A stretch of DNA of 25,781 nucleotides from Bacillota bacterium (GTDB lineage: Bacteria; Bacillota; Clostridia; Peptostreptococcales; Anaerovoracaceae), in NCBI GenBank assembly GCA_016302925.1, contig JAEDMR010000003.1:1-25781 (forward strand), written 5' to 3'. Under the pieces are notes generated by a model. That model searched no databases and was not told the origin of the DNA. It was given only the letters and a program-made list of their open reading frames with translations. Shown piece by piece: positions 1-7,679 of the stretch. Positions within the stretch are counted from its first letter, which is position 1, and every line of letters begins with the position of its first letter. The translations under genes were made by a program, and so were the position numbers.

Positions 1-85
1 ACTGGGCGGCGGCGTAACCCGCTCCCTGTCCGTAGACATGCACGGAAAGGGCCTCAGCTCTTACCTGCTGGATATGGAAATATAG
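1..85 (+). CDS. 3' end of an unidentified protein (partial)
   Basis: An open frame enters from the left edge (first full codon at base 2) and ends at TAG 83-85, giving about 27 residues that finish in SSYLLDMEI. A strong hairpin terminator follows 24 bases later, which supports it being the true end of a plus-strand gene. The fragment is too short for me to assign a family. Confidence 0.55.
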   Translation, partial: LGGGVTRSLSVDMHGKGLSSYLLDMEI

Positions 86-108
86 AGCGAAATATAGAGT
101 ATAGAAAA

Positions 109-144
109 GGGTCTGTTCACAATATGAGCAGACCCCTTTTTTTT
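109..144 (+). terminator. Intrinsic terminator, probably bidirectional
   Basis: A 10-bp stem (109-118 with 126-135, one G-U pair) and 7-base loop are followed by a C and eight Ts at 137-144. It lies between two convergent genes. Read on the minus strand the same stem is followed by TTTTC, so it can also end the minus-strand gene whose stop codon is at 143-145. Confidence 0.85.
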
Positions 145-1063
145 AGAAAATCCCCGGAATCACATGTGCCAGCCACAGACCGGCTGCGAAAGATGCTGCA
201 TTGGCAGTGAAGGCGTAGCCGACGGCCCTGTTCGCGGATTCCGGCTTCGGCTGGACGCTGAACCGGTGCAGCAGGTTCGCATAGAGCACTGCCTCCAGAA
301 TGAACACACCTGCTTCCATCAGCGCATAATAAAAGGTGAAGGCCATGGGACCGGAGTGGTAATTGATTACATTTAAGGCCACATTGAGGCTGATCTGCGT
401 CACCAGGTTCACTACAGCCAGAAAGGCCAGGACGCTCATTTCATGGTAACCGAAAAGCAAGGCAATCAGAAGCTCCAGAAGGATGGTCAATACAATGCGC
501 ACCGTCAGAGAGCGGAGTTCCGGGATATAGTTATAGCTCTCCACCGCCGTGAGAACAGCATTGGTACCGGAGGATGCAGCCTGGCCCGGCAGCCCTGTCA
601 AATTCACCGTATAATAGCTGTCAAAGGCATACGTTTCATAGATCGGGCTTACGCAGAACGTGCCGCTTTCCGGATAATACAGCAGTACCTTAAAGGTACT
701 GGGCGGATAGTAGGTCCAGGCAAGCTGGCCGGATTCCGAGCAGTTCCAGAATTCCTGAAGGAAAAAGAAACTGTCTTCATCTTCATAATCCACGAAGGCC
801 TTCCAGATCTTAAATTCCCCTTCGGGATACAAGGCGAATTCCTCATCTCCGTTCCATACGCTGGCAGGTCCGGTGCTGTCCCTTTCGGAAAGCAGGGTAC
901 CATAGCAGAGCACGTCCGGGTCCATACCGGTGAAGCAAATCTGTACGGAAGGCTTGGGTCCTATATCAGCCCATGCCGCCCCGGGATAAGAGAGCATCAG
1001 CAAAACACACAGGACAGGCAGCAGAAAATTGCGGCGCGGACAGATTTTGCGAAGCGTTGACAT
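143..1063 (-). CDS. Conserved secreted/membrane protein of unknown function (ADIGPKPS type)
   Basis: A 306-residue protein whose function I do not recognise. The chosen ATG (1061-1063) has an excellent ribosome binding site (GAAAGGAGG, about 6 bases upstream); an in-frame ATG 11 codons further upstream lacks one. Residues 1-32 form a signal peptide: a basic start, a hydrophobic core and AWA before Asp33. The mature protein begins DIGPKPS, which I recall from uncharacterised Clostridia proteins, and continues as an acidic, aromatic-rich exported region to about residue 180. Three to four hydrophobic membrane segments follow, and the chain ends in a hydrophobic AHVIPGIF tail. It is transcribed alone from a promoter overlapping that of the divergent transglutaminase-like gene and ends at a shared terminator. 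A role at the cell envelope is inferred only from topology. Confidence 0.8.
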   Translation of the reverse strand: MSTLRKICPRRNFLLPVLCVLLMLSYPGAAWADIGPKPSVQICFTGMDPDVLCYGTLLSERDSTGPASVWNGDEEFALYPEGEFKIWKAFVDYEDEDSFFFLQEFWNCSESGQLAWTYYPPSTFKVLLYYPESGTFCVSPIYETYAFDSYYTVNLTGLPGQAASSGTNAVLTAVESYNYIPELRSLTVRIVLTILLELLIALLFGYHEMSVLAFLAVVNLVTQISLNVALNVINYHSGPMAFTFYYALMEAGVFILEAVLYANLLHRFSVQPKPESANRAVGYAFTANAASFAAGLWLAHVIPGIF

Positions 1064-1108
1064 AAAAGACCTCCTTTCGTTGGAAGAAGACGGCATCTTT
1101 GCACTTTG

Positions 1109-1137
1109 ATTATACCATATCCCCAGAAAAAGGTGAA
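1109..1137 (-). promoter_or_regulatory. Sigma-A-type promoter for the 143..1063 gene
   Basis: On the minus strand a perfect TATAAT (complement of 1109-1114) is preceded by a 17-base spacer and TTCACC (complement of 1132-1137, 4 of 6 matches to TTGACA). The predicted start lies a short distance upstream of the ribosome binding site. Confidence 0.65.
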
Positions 1138-1163
1138 CATGATTCTTCCTGAATCGTTATAAT
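1134..1163 (+). promoter_or_regulatory. Putative promoter for the 1189..2577 gene
   Basis: TATAAT at 1158-1163 with a weak -35 (TGAACA, 1134-1139) and an 18-base spacer. The -35 overlaps that of the divergent minus-strand promoter, so the two RNA polymerase footprints must compete. Confidence 0.5.
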
Positions 1164-1188
1164 AACAGAACGAATCAGGGGGGATGAC

Positions 1189-2577
1189 ATGAAAAAGAGA
1201 TTATCAAAGAAAACCTATGTGAAACGAATTTCCGCAGTTCTGATCGCAGTGCTGTTCATCTGCGCGCTGCCGGCAGAGCCTTCTTACGGACTCCTTTCGC
1301 CGCTGTCCCAGGTGGGTGCGCCGGCCAAAGTGACCACCTTCAAATCCACGGCAGAGGATGCCGCCGGTCTGAAATATACCAACAGCGGCGTACTGAACAA
1401 GAACATGGAGATCTGTGTAAAAGACGGACAGGTGAAGATCCTTCGGTATATGGATGTGATTAACTACAACCGTCAGATCATGGAAATCGGCGGTCTGTAC
1501 GACACCAGCCTTTATTTGGACAACTCCTTGGAGGACATACGTTTCGTACTGCGAAACCCTGCCACCGGCGTTTACTCGTCCATCACCGCCGCAAAGCAGT
1601 CCTATATCCGGTCCGTCGCAAGCCGGATCACCGCCGGAATCACCATGGACTACGAAAAACTGCGTGCGATCTACGAATACACGGCAGGAAACTTTTACTA
1701 CGATTCCGTAGCGTTCCAGACCCATAACAACCAGTACTGTGATCCATATGAAAACATCTTCAGCTTCGAAACCGGCCGCACCGGCATCAACAGTCAGAAC
1801 GGGCGGGTTTACACCACCTGTCAGGGATACTCAGCCATCTTCATCGCACTGGCCCGGGCTCAGGGCATTCCTGCCCGGCTGGTTTCCACCCAGACCGTCC
1901 GCCATTTCACACCGACGGCAGCCAGCTATGAAATTCGCTTCACGCTGGATCCGGACAGCTACAAATACACCCTGTATCCGGGAGATGCATCGGCTGCAAA
2001 GCTTCCGTATATACAGGCAGCGGCAAAACGGATGGCCGCGCTGGGATACTATACACCTCCTGCAGGCACTTCCACGGGGGAAGAAACCAGTTATACGGCA
2101 GCCATGGCAGAGGCAGCGAAGAAGTTTCAAGTCATGACCGACCTGAAAAACACAGGAAACATCGCCAGTCTGACCTGGAAGGCTTTGTTCAGTGAAGATG
2201 CACCGGGCATGGTATCCGATGCGAAATTCGAAGGAATTCTGGTAGAATATCAGGCACGGAAGGCGGCGCAGGCCGAAGCGGAGAGCATCATGAATACCGT
2301 TTCCCTGAACGCATCTTCCGAGGCGGGCAAAGGGTATATCCGCGTATCCTGGACCTGCAGTGCCGCCGGTTATGTGGACGGCTATGAGATCTGGAAATCC
2401 ACCGCCAGAACCGGCGGCTACAAGAAGATGTTCACCACCTCGAAGCAGACCTACAAGAATACCGCAGGCCTGAAAAAAGGAACGCGCTATTACTACAAGG
2501 TACGTGCCTATAAGGAGGTGGGCGGTAAGAAAATCTGTTCCGGCTGGTCCAATCCGGCGTACCGGATCGCAAAATAG
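1189..2577 (+). CDS. Exported transglutaminase-like protein with PG-binding-like and FN3 domains
   Basis: A 462-residue protein with a basic, hydrophobic signal sequence (about residues 1-34). Residues 150-240 resemble a transglutaminase-like (papain-fold) domain: TTCQGYSAIFIALARAQGIP places a candidate nucleophile at Cys211, and His239 follows. The usual HAW segment and the following Asp-containing motif are not evident, so activity is uncertain. Residues 271-334 resemble a PG_binding_1 domain (KLPYIQAAAKRMAALGYY, then SLTWKALF). Residues 372-457 form a fibronectin type III domain (RVSWTCSAAGYVDGYEIW, then YYYKVRAY and SGWSNPA). The ATG follows AGGGGGGATGAC. The architecture fits a wall-associated enzyme or adhesin acting outside the membrane; the substrate cannot be read from the sequence. 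It is a single gene, followed by an independently promoted MreB-family gene. Confidence 0.75.
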   Translation: MKKRLSKKTYVKRISAVLIAVLFICALPAEPSYGLLSPLSQVGAPAKVTTFKSTAEDAAGLKYTNSGVLNKNMEICVKDGQVKILRYMDVINYNRQIMEIGGLYDTSLYLDNSLEDIRFVLRNPATGVYSSITAAKQSYIRSVASRITAGITMDYEKLRAIYEYTAGNFYYDSVAFQTHNNQYCDPYENIFSFETGRTGINSQNGRVYTTCQGYSAIFIALARAQGIPARLVSTQTVRHFTPTAASYEIRFTLDPDSYKYTLYPGDASAAKLPYIQAAAKRMAALGYYTPPAGTSTGEETSYTAAMAEAAKKFQVMTDLKNTGNIASLTWKALFSEDAPGMVSDAKFEGILVEYQARKAAQAEAESIMNTVSLNASSEAGKGYIRVSWTCSAAGYVDGYEIWKSTARTGGYKKMFTTSKQTYKNTAGLKKGTRYYYKVRAYKEVGGKKICSGWSNPAYRIAK

Positions 2578-2617
2578 AAACAATCCTGATTTTTTTCATA
2601 CAATTCTCTGAAATAAA

Positions 2618-2646
2618 TTGAAAAAGTTCCGCATGCAAGATATAAT
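2618..2646 (+). promoter_or_regulatory. Sigma-A-type promoter for the MreB/Mbl gene
   Basis: TTGAAA (2618-2623), a 17-base spacer and a perfect TATAAT (2641-2646). It predicts a leader of about 70 bases before the start codon at 2724. Confidence 0.8.
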
Positions 2647-2723
2647 ATTGAAAGAACTGTAAATGATAAGAAACGGATGATTTTTTCGTTGAGATAGGAA
2701 GACAGAGAAAAGGAGATTATGAC

Positions 2724-3746
2724 ATGGGATTTGCGACGGAAGTTGGTATTGACCTGGGTACCGCCAATGTGCTGGTATATATCAAAGGAAAGGGGATCGT
2801 GCTCAACGAACCATCGGTGGTGGCGATCAATAAGGATACGGATGAGATTCTGGCGGTAGGAGAAGATGCACGCCAGATGCTGGGAAGAACGCCTTCCAAT
2901 ATTATTGCGGTGCGTCCGCTGCGGGACGGCGTGGTTTCCGACTATGATATTACAGAAAGAATGCTGAAGTACTTCATCAAGAAGACCTGCGGCTCCGGTC
3001 GGTTCTTCAAGCCGAAAATCATGATCTGCGTACCAAGCGGTGTCACTGACGTGGAAAAGCGTGCGGTACGGGAAGCGGCACAGCAGGCCGGCGGTAAAGA
3101 TGTATATCTGATGGAGGAACCGGTTGCGGCTGCCATCGGCGCAGGCATCGATATCAGCAAGCCGGACGGCGTCATGGTCATCGATATCGGCGGCGGCACT
3201 ACGGATATTGCGGTGATTTCCCTGGGCGGCATCGTTGCCAGCACGTCTGTAAAGATGGCCGGCGACAAGTTCGATGAAGCCATTATCAAATACATGAGAA
3301 AAGAGCACAAGCTGTACATCGGTGAACGGACCGCAGAGGAACTGAAGGTGACCATCGGTACGGCGTTCCCGCGGGATGAAGTCATCACCAAGGAATGCCG
3401 CGGACGTGACCTGGTGACAGGCCTTCCGAAGAGTGTGGATGTGACATCCGATGAAATGATGAGCGCTCTGGATGAAGCCATGCAGACTATTACGGAAGCG
3501 GTACACAACGTGCTGGAAAGAACGCCGCCTGAACTGGCTGCGGATATCAGCAATTCCGGCATCGTTTTGACCGGAGGCGGCGCACTGCTTTACGGCATCG
3601 ACAAGCGGATCGAAGACCGCACCGGCATCAAAGTAATCATTGCGGAGGATCCGAAGTCCTGCGTGGCCATCGGTACCGGAAAGGCACTGAACGAGCTGGA
3701 GGCGCTGGAAGGGAATTCTCTCAACCGGAGGGCACCATACCTTTAA
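2724..3746 (+). CDS. mreB: MreB/Mbl-family rod-shape-determining actin homologue
   Basis: A 340-residue bacterial actin. Such proteins polymerise with ATP on the inner face of the membrane and guide lateral wall synthesis. Phosphate-1 motif IDLGTANVLVYIKGKGI is at residues 9-25, EEPVAAAIGAG with the catalytic-region Glu at 131-141, phosphate-2 DIGGGTTD at 154-161, and an adenosine-site glycine run (GIVLTGGGALLYGID) near residue 285. The length is normal. From memory the N-terminal NVLVYIKGKGIVLNEP resembles Mbl more than MreB of Bacillus subtilis. No mreC or mreD follows, so this is a stand-alone copy, and a second mreB in an mreBCD cluster elsewhere is likely. The ribosome binding site is AAAAGGAG. 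The exact subfamily (MreB, Mbl or MreBH) is unresolved. Confidence 0.93.
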   Translation: MGFATEVGIDLGTANVLVYIKGKGIVLNEPSVVAINKDTDEILAVGEDARQMLGRTPSNIIAVRPLRDGVVSDYDITERMLKYFIKKTCGSGRFFKPKIMICVPSGVTDVEKRAVREAAQQAGGKDVYLMEEPVAAAIGAGIDISKPDGVMVIDIGGGTTDIAVISLGGIVASTSVKMAGDKFDEAIIKYMRKEHKLYIGERTAEELKVTIGTAFPRDEVITKECRGRDLVTGLPKSVDVTSDEMMSALDEAMQTITEAVHNVLERTPPELAADISNSGIVLTGGGALLYGIDKRIEDRTGIKVIIAEDPKSCVAIGTGKALNELEALEGNSLNRRAPYL

Positions 3747-3764
3747 TACGTGTTTGAAACAGAC

Positions 3765-3793
3765 GGGGCTGCCGCAGGGCAGCCCTGTATTTC
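3765..3793 (+). terminator. Probable terminator after the MreB/Mbl gene
   Basis: An 8-bp perfect GC-rich stem (3766-3773 with 3778-3785) with a GCAG loop. The following tract (TGTATTTCT) is only partly T-rich, so termination may be leaky. Confidence 0.5.
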
Positions 3794-3842
3794 TATCCGA
3801 AGAATGTGAAAAGACAGAAAACAGGAAAGGACAGATAGAAAA

Positions 3843-5006
3843 ATGAAACTGGAACTGATTGCAACGGCCACCTTCGGACTGGAGGCTGTGGTGAAACGGG
3901 AAATTGAAGCGCTGGGATATAAGATTCTGCGGTCGGAGGATGCCAAAATCACCTTCCTCGGAGACGAGCGGGCCGTGGTTCGGTCCAATCTGTGGCTGAG
4001 GACGGCAGACCGGGTCCAGATCAAAATGGCAGAGTTTGCGGCACTGGAATTTGAGGATCTGTTCCAGCAGGTGAAGGGCATCGCCTGGGAGGAGTGGATT
4101 CCGGCGGACGGTAAATTTATCGTCAACGGCTCCTCTGTGAAGTCGAAACTGTCCAGCGTACCGGCGTGCCAGTCGGTGGCAGAAAAGGCCGTGGTGGAAC
4201 GTCTGAAGGAATGCTACGGGGTGGACTATTTCACCAAAAGCGGTGCTCTCTATGAAATCAAAATCACGATTCTGAAGGACCGTGTCACCGTGACGCTGGA
4301 CACCACCGGTCCGGGACTCCATAAGCGGGGATACCGGGTGGAAAATGTGGAGGCACCCATGAAGGAAACACTGGCTGCTGCACTGGTGCAGCTTTCCTTC
4401 TGGAAGAAAGATCGTCTGATGGTGGACCCGTGCTGCGGCTCAGGAACTCTGCTCATTGAAGCAGCCCTCATGGGACGCAACATTGCACCGGGTCTGAACC
4501 GGCATTTCACGGCAGAGGAGTGGGATGCGATTCCTGCAAAACTCTGGAAAGAGGAACGAAAAGCGGCCTTCGAAGCCATCGACTACGATACAGAACTGCA
4601 GCTGTACGGGGTGGATATTAATCCCCGTGCGATAAAGGCTGCCATAGCCAATGCGGAGGAAGCCGGGGTAGACGACTGCATACAGATTCGCCAGGGCGAT
4701 GCCGCAAACATCGGGACGATGGATTTTGGGAAGAAAGAGGGGGGCGTGGTAGTCACCAATCCGCCTTACGGGGAGCGAATCGGAGACCGGAAATCCATTG
4801 ACCGCATCTATGACGCCTTCTGTCAGTTTTTCCGTGAACACCCTACCTGGTCTCTGTTCATGGTGACCTCGGACAAGACGGCAGAGAAAAAAGCCTTCGG
4901 CAGACCTGCAGACAGAAGGCGGAAGCTGTTTAACGGCCGGCTTGAGGTCTGCTATTATCAGTTCCACGGGCAGAAACCGGACAGAACCGGAAGAACGGAG
5001 AAATAA
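3843..5006 (+). CDS. THUMP-domain class I SAM-dependent RNA methyltransferase (RlmL/YpsC type)
   Basis: A 387-residue protein expected to transfer a methyl group from S-adenosylmethionine to guanine N2 in 23S rRNA, by homology to the RlmL N-terminal half and to YpsC of Bacillus. An N-terminal ferredoxin-like/THUMP region covers about residues 1-155, ending in the KITILKDRVTVTLDTTG segment. The Rossmann methyltransferase follows: motif I DPCCGSG (195-201), motif II acidic residue in GVDINPRA (Asp258 region) and catalytic motif IV NPPYGERIG (306-314). The N-P-P-Y tetrad is typical of exocyclic-amine methyltransferases. The start follows GAAAGGACAG. The stop is 17 bases before the MocR-type regulator, so the two are probably co-transcribed. 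The rRNA position modified is inferred from homology only. Confidence 0.88.
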   Translation: MKLELIATATFGLEAVVKREIEALGYKILRSEDAKITFLGDERAVVRSNLWLRTADRVQIKMAEFAALEFEDLFQQVKGIAWEEWIPADGKFIVNGSSVKSKLSSVPACQSVAEKAVVERLKECYGVDYFTKSGALYEIKITILKDRVTVTLDTTGPGLHKRGYRVENVEAPMKETLAAALVQLSFWKKDRLMVDPCCGSGTLLIEAALMGRNIAPGLNRHFTAEEWDAIPAKLWKEERKAAFEAIDYDTELQLYGVDINPRAIKAAIANAEEAGVDDCIQIRQGDAANIGTMDFGKKEGGVVVTNPPYGERIGDRKSIDRIYDAFCQFFREHPTWSLFMVTSDKTAEKKAFGRPADRRRKLFNGRLEVCYYQFHGQKPDRTGRTEK

Positions 5007-5023
5007 GAAACGGGTGAATAAGA

Positions 5024-6499
5024 ATGAATATTCGGGTAAATCATAGTATCAAGACGCCGATTTATATGCAGATTGCAACGCAGATGAAGAATCAGATTCT
5101 CACCGGAGAAATCGCTGCGGGCAGCACCCTGCCGTCGGAGCGGTCCATGGCGCAGATTCTGGGGGTTCACCGGAATACGGTGGTGCGTGCGTACAGCGAA
5201 CTGAAGGATCAGGAACTGATTGATTCCCGCCAGGGCGTGGGATATGTGGTCAATCTCCGGGAATCGGAAGGAAGCAGAGGGGATGCGGCCAGAGGGAAGC
5301 GGATCCACTGGCCCAGCCAGATCCGGGCAAAGTATCAGGATCTGGAGGTGACGTTTGACGACCTGTTTCAGCGGTTTCAGGAAGAGAATGTGATTTCACT
5401 GGGCAGCGGCATCGCCGCCACAGAAATTTACGATACCGAAAAAGTGGCGCAGGACATTGCCGGACTGGTAACGGAAGAGGGGAGAAATCAGTACTTTTAC
5501 AGCCCGTATCAGGGAGATGCAAACCTGCGGCAGAAGCTGGTATCTTTTCTGAGCACCAAAGGAATCAAGGCCACTATGGGAGAGATCCAGATTCTCACGG
5601 AGACCAATCAGGCGCTGGATTTTATCGTAACCCTGCTGGTCAATCCGGGGGATGTGATTCTCATGGAGGAACCGGTGTCGCCGGACGTTTACCGGGCCAT
5701 GGAACTGGCCGGCGGCCGCATTATCACGGTGCCGGTGGATATGGACGGCATGCAGTGTGACCGGCTGGAGGAGCTGATTCTGCTGTATAAGCCACGGTTT
5801 ATTTATGTGAATTCCAGCTTCCATGATCCGACGGGAGCGATTCTGTCCATGGAGCGGAGGCAGCAGATCGTGGAGATCGCAGGACGGCACAGAGTGGCCG
5901 TCATTGAAGATGATGCGGCATCGGAGCTGGTTTACAGCGGATCCAAATTTGTTCCCATGAAAGCCTACGATAAACTGAACAATGTCATCTACATATATTC
6001 ATTTTCGCTCACCTTCATGCCGGGGCTTTCACTTGCCTTCGTCGTGGGGGATAAATCGCTGATTCGAAGTCTTTCGTATCTGGTCTCTGTCCGCATGGTT
6101 GCCACCGACTGGCTGACCCAGAAGCTAATTGCCAAATATCTGGATGACGGCAGTTATTATCAGGTCCTGGAGCGGTTCCGTGAGAATTATGCGCTGAAAC
6201 AGGAGCTGATCTGCAGGAAGCTGGATCAGATGAAGCTGCTGGGGATGGAATATGAACGGCCCAGAGGCGGCGTGTATATCTGGTGCCGGCTGCCGGAAGG
6301 CATCGACAGCAAGGACCTGGTGATCAAAGCCCACCGAAGAGGCGTTTCGGTGCTTCCGGGATATGTATTCTATCCGCAGAAAAACGGAGGGAGAGATCAT
6401 ATCCGACTCAACTATTCCTACGAGAGCCGGGAAAGAATCCTCCAGGGAATGGATATATTAAAAGAAACCGTTAAAAGCGAACTGGCACATAAAAAATAA
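5024..6499 (+). CDS. MocR/GntR-type transcription regulator with lysine-less aminotransferase domain
   Basis: A 491-residue protein. Residues 1-78 are a GntR winged helix: TPIYMQIATQMKNQI, LPSERSMAQILGVHRNTVV and RQGVGYVV. From about residue 120 a fold-type I aminotransferase domain follows, as in the MocR/GabR family, where PLP binds as a sensor. Here the Schiff-base lysine expected in SFSK is Leu329 (SFSLTFMPGL; codon CTC at 6008-6010), the EDDY tyrosine is Ala298 in EDDAASE, and NPTG has become HDPTG (267-271). The C-terminal Arg461 (HIRLNYS), matching the substrate-carboxylate arginine, is kept. The domain therefore probably cannot form an internal PLP aldimine and may sense a ligand in another way. 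It lies directly upstream of the arcB-arcA-arcC genes, which makes them candidate targets (inference). The ribosome binding site is weak. Confidence 0.88.
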   Translation: MNIRVNHSIKTPIYMQIATQMKNQILTGEIAAGSTLPSERSMAQILGVHRNTVVRAYSELKDQELIDSRQGVGYVVNLRESEGSRGDAARGKRIHWPSQIRAKYQDLEVTFDDLFQRFQEENVISLGSGIAATEIYDTEKVAQDIAGLVTEEGRNQYFYSPYQGDANLRQKLVSFLSTKGIKATMGEIQILTETNQALDFIVTLLVNPGDVILMEEPVSPDVYRAMELAGGRIITVPVDMDGMQCDRLEELILLYKPRFIYVNSSFHDPTGAILSMERRQQIVEIAGRHRVAVIEDDAASELVYSGSKFVPMKAYDKLNNVIYIYSFSLTFMPGLSLAFVVGDKSLIRSLSYLVSVRMVATDWLTQKLIAKYLDDGSYYQVLERFRENYALKQELICRKLDQMKLLGMEYERPRGGVYIWCRLPEGIDSKDLVIKAHRRGVSVLPGYVFYPQKNGGRDHIRLNYSYESRERILQGMDILKETVKSELAHKK

Positions 6500-6512
6500 A
6501 GAGTGCTGGTAC

Positions 6513-6540
6513 TTTTAATTTTTTCTCGATATAGTACAAT
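6513..6540 (+). promoter_or_regulatory. Weak candidate promoter for arcB
   Basis: TACAAT at 6535-6540 (an overlapping TATAGT is at 6530-6535) lies in an AT-rich stretch between the regulator and arcB. The only -35-like hexamer, TTTTAA at 6513-6518, matches poorly, as expected for an activator-dependent promoter. Confidence 0.35.
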
Positions 6541-6566
6541 TTTTATCAGAAAGAACTAATGGGAAA

Positions 6567-6594
6567 GCAAAATCTTCGGGCGAGTGGATTTTGC
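6567..6594 (+). repeat. Perfect 8-bp inverted repeat in the arcB leader
   Basis: GCAAAATC (6567-6574) and GATTTTGC (6587-6594) are separated by 12 bases and lie just upstream of the arcB ribosome binding site (AAAGGAG). No T tract follows, so it is not a terminator. It could be an operator or an mRNA stem. Confidence 0.55.
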
Positions 6595-6616
6595 GTAGTG
6601 AAAGGAGAAATGAAAA

Positions 6617-7612
6617 ATGGCTGTAAATTTAAAAGGTAGAAGTTTCTTAACTCTGATGGATTTCACTCCGGCTGAAATCAGATACATGCTGGACCTGGCA
6701 CATGACCTGAAGGCAAAGAAGAGAGCAGGGATCTGCAATCAGGTACTGAAGGGCAAGAACATCGTTCTGCTGTTCGAAAAGACTTCTACCAGAACCAGAT
6801 GCGCATTTGAAGTAGCTGCTATGGACGAAGGTGCAGGCGTAACCTTCCTGGATTCCGGTTCCTCCCAGATGGGCAAGAAGGAAACCATGGAAGATACTGC
6901 AAAAGTACTGGGCAGATTCTATGATGGTATCGAATACAGAGGCTTCGATCAGGAAGTGGTAGAAGGTCTGGCCAAGTATGCAGGCGTTCCTGTATGGAAC
7001 GGTCTGACTGACGTTGACCACCCGACCCAGATCCTGGCTGACCTGCTGACCATCGAAGAACACGTTGCAAAGCCGCTGAACAGAGTAAAGGTTGTATTCT
7101 CCGGCGATATCAGAAACAACATGTCCTATGCATGGATGTACGGCTGTGCGAAGATGGGTATGCACTATGTTGCCTACGGCCCGGACGAATTAAAGGCGGA
7201 ACTGAACCAGGATGTGATTGCAAAGGTTCAGGAAGTTGCCAAGGAAACCGGCGCAATCATCGAAGTATCCAGCGATCCTGCATGCCTGAAGGGTGCAGAT
7301 GTGATCTATGCTGACGTATGGGCATCCATGGGTGAAGAAGCAGAAATTCCGGAAAGAGTCAGACTGCTGACTCCGTTCAAGGTAACCAAGGAACTGATGG
7401 ATTCCACCGGAAATCCGGACTGCCTGTTCATGCACTGCCTGCCTTCCTTCCACGATTTCGAAACCAAGATGGCCAAGGCGCAGATGGAAGCTGGCTACGA
7501 CATCCGCGAAGTAACCGACGAAGTATTCAGAAGCAAGAACTCCGTAGTATTTGACGAAGCAGAAAACAGAATGCACACCATCAAGGCTGTTATCGTAGCA
7601 ACCATCGGTTAA
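6617..7612 (+). CDS. arcB: Ornithine carbamoyltransferase, probably catabolic
   Basis: A 331-residue cytoplasmic enzyme interconverting citrulline plus phosphate with ornithine plus carbamoyl phosphate. The carbamoyl-phosphate loop STRTR is at residues 57-61, HPTQ at 135-138, the ornithine-binding DVWASMG at 233-239, and HCLP, with the active-site Cys274, at 273-276. Length matches the family. The catabolic role is inferred from its place directly before arcA and arcC; an anabolic ArgF would have the same motifs. The start follows GAAAGGAG. Arginine is almost always AGA here, unlike the CGG-rich regulator upstream, suggesting high expression. A 67-base gap with its own strong ribosome binding site separates it from arcA. 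Confidence 0.93.
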   Translation: MAVNLKGRSFLTLMDFTPAEIRYMLDLAHDLKAKKRAGICNQVLKGKNIVLLFEKTSTRTRCAFEVAAMDEGAGVTFLDSGSSQMGKKETMEDTAKVLGRFYDGIEYRGFDQEVVEGLAKYAGVPVWNGLTDVDHPTQILADLLTIEEHVAKPLNRVKVVFSGDIRNNMSYAWMYGCAKMGMHYVAYGPDELKAELNQDVIAKVQEVAKETGAIIEVSSDPACLKGADVIYADVWASMGEEAEIPERVRLLTPFKVTKELMDSTGNPDCLFMHCLPSFHDFETKMAKAQMEAGYDIREVTDEVFRSKNSVVFDEAENRMHTIKAVIVATIG

Positions 7613-7679
7613 TTCCGTTTCAATCTCTTCTCTGAAGGCGGCATGCTTTCAGAACAAGTCAAAAAAGGAGGACTCAGAT

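Noticed and set aside
2508..4322. A 604-codon open frame on the minus strand
   Set aside because: It lies antisense to the MreB/Mbl and methyltransferase genes, both full-length with clear motifs. Its translation is His/Cys/Arg-rich without any domain and has no ribosome binding site.
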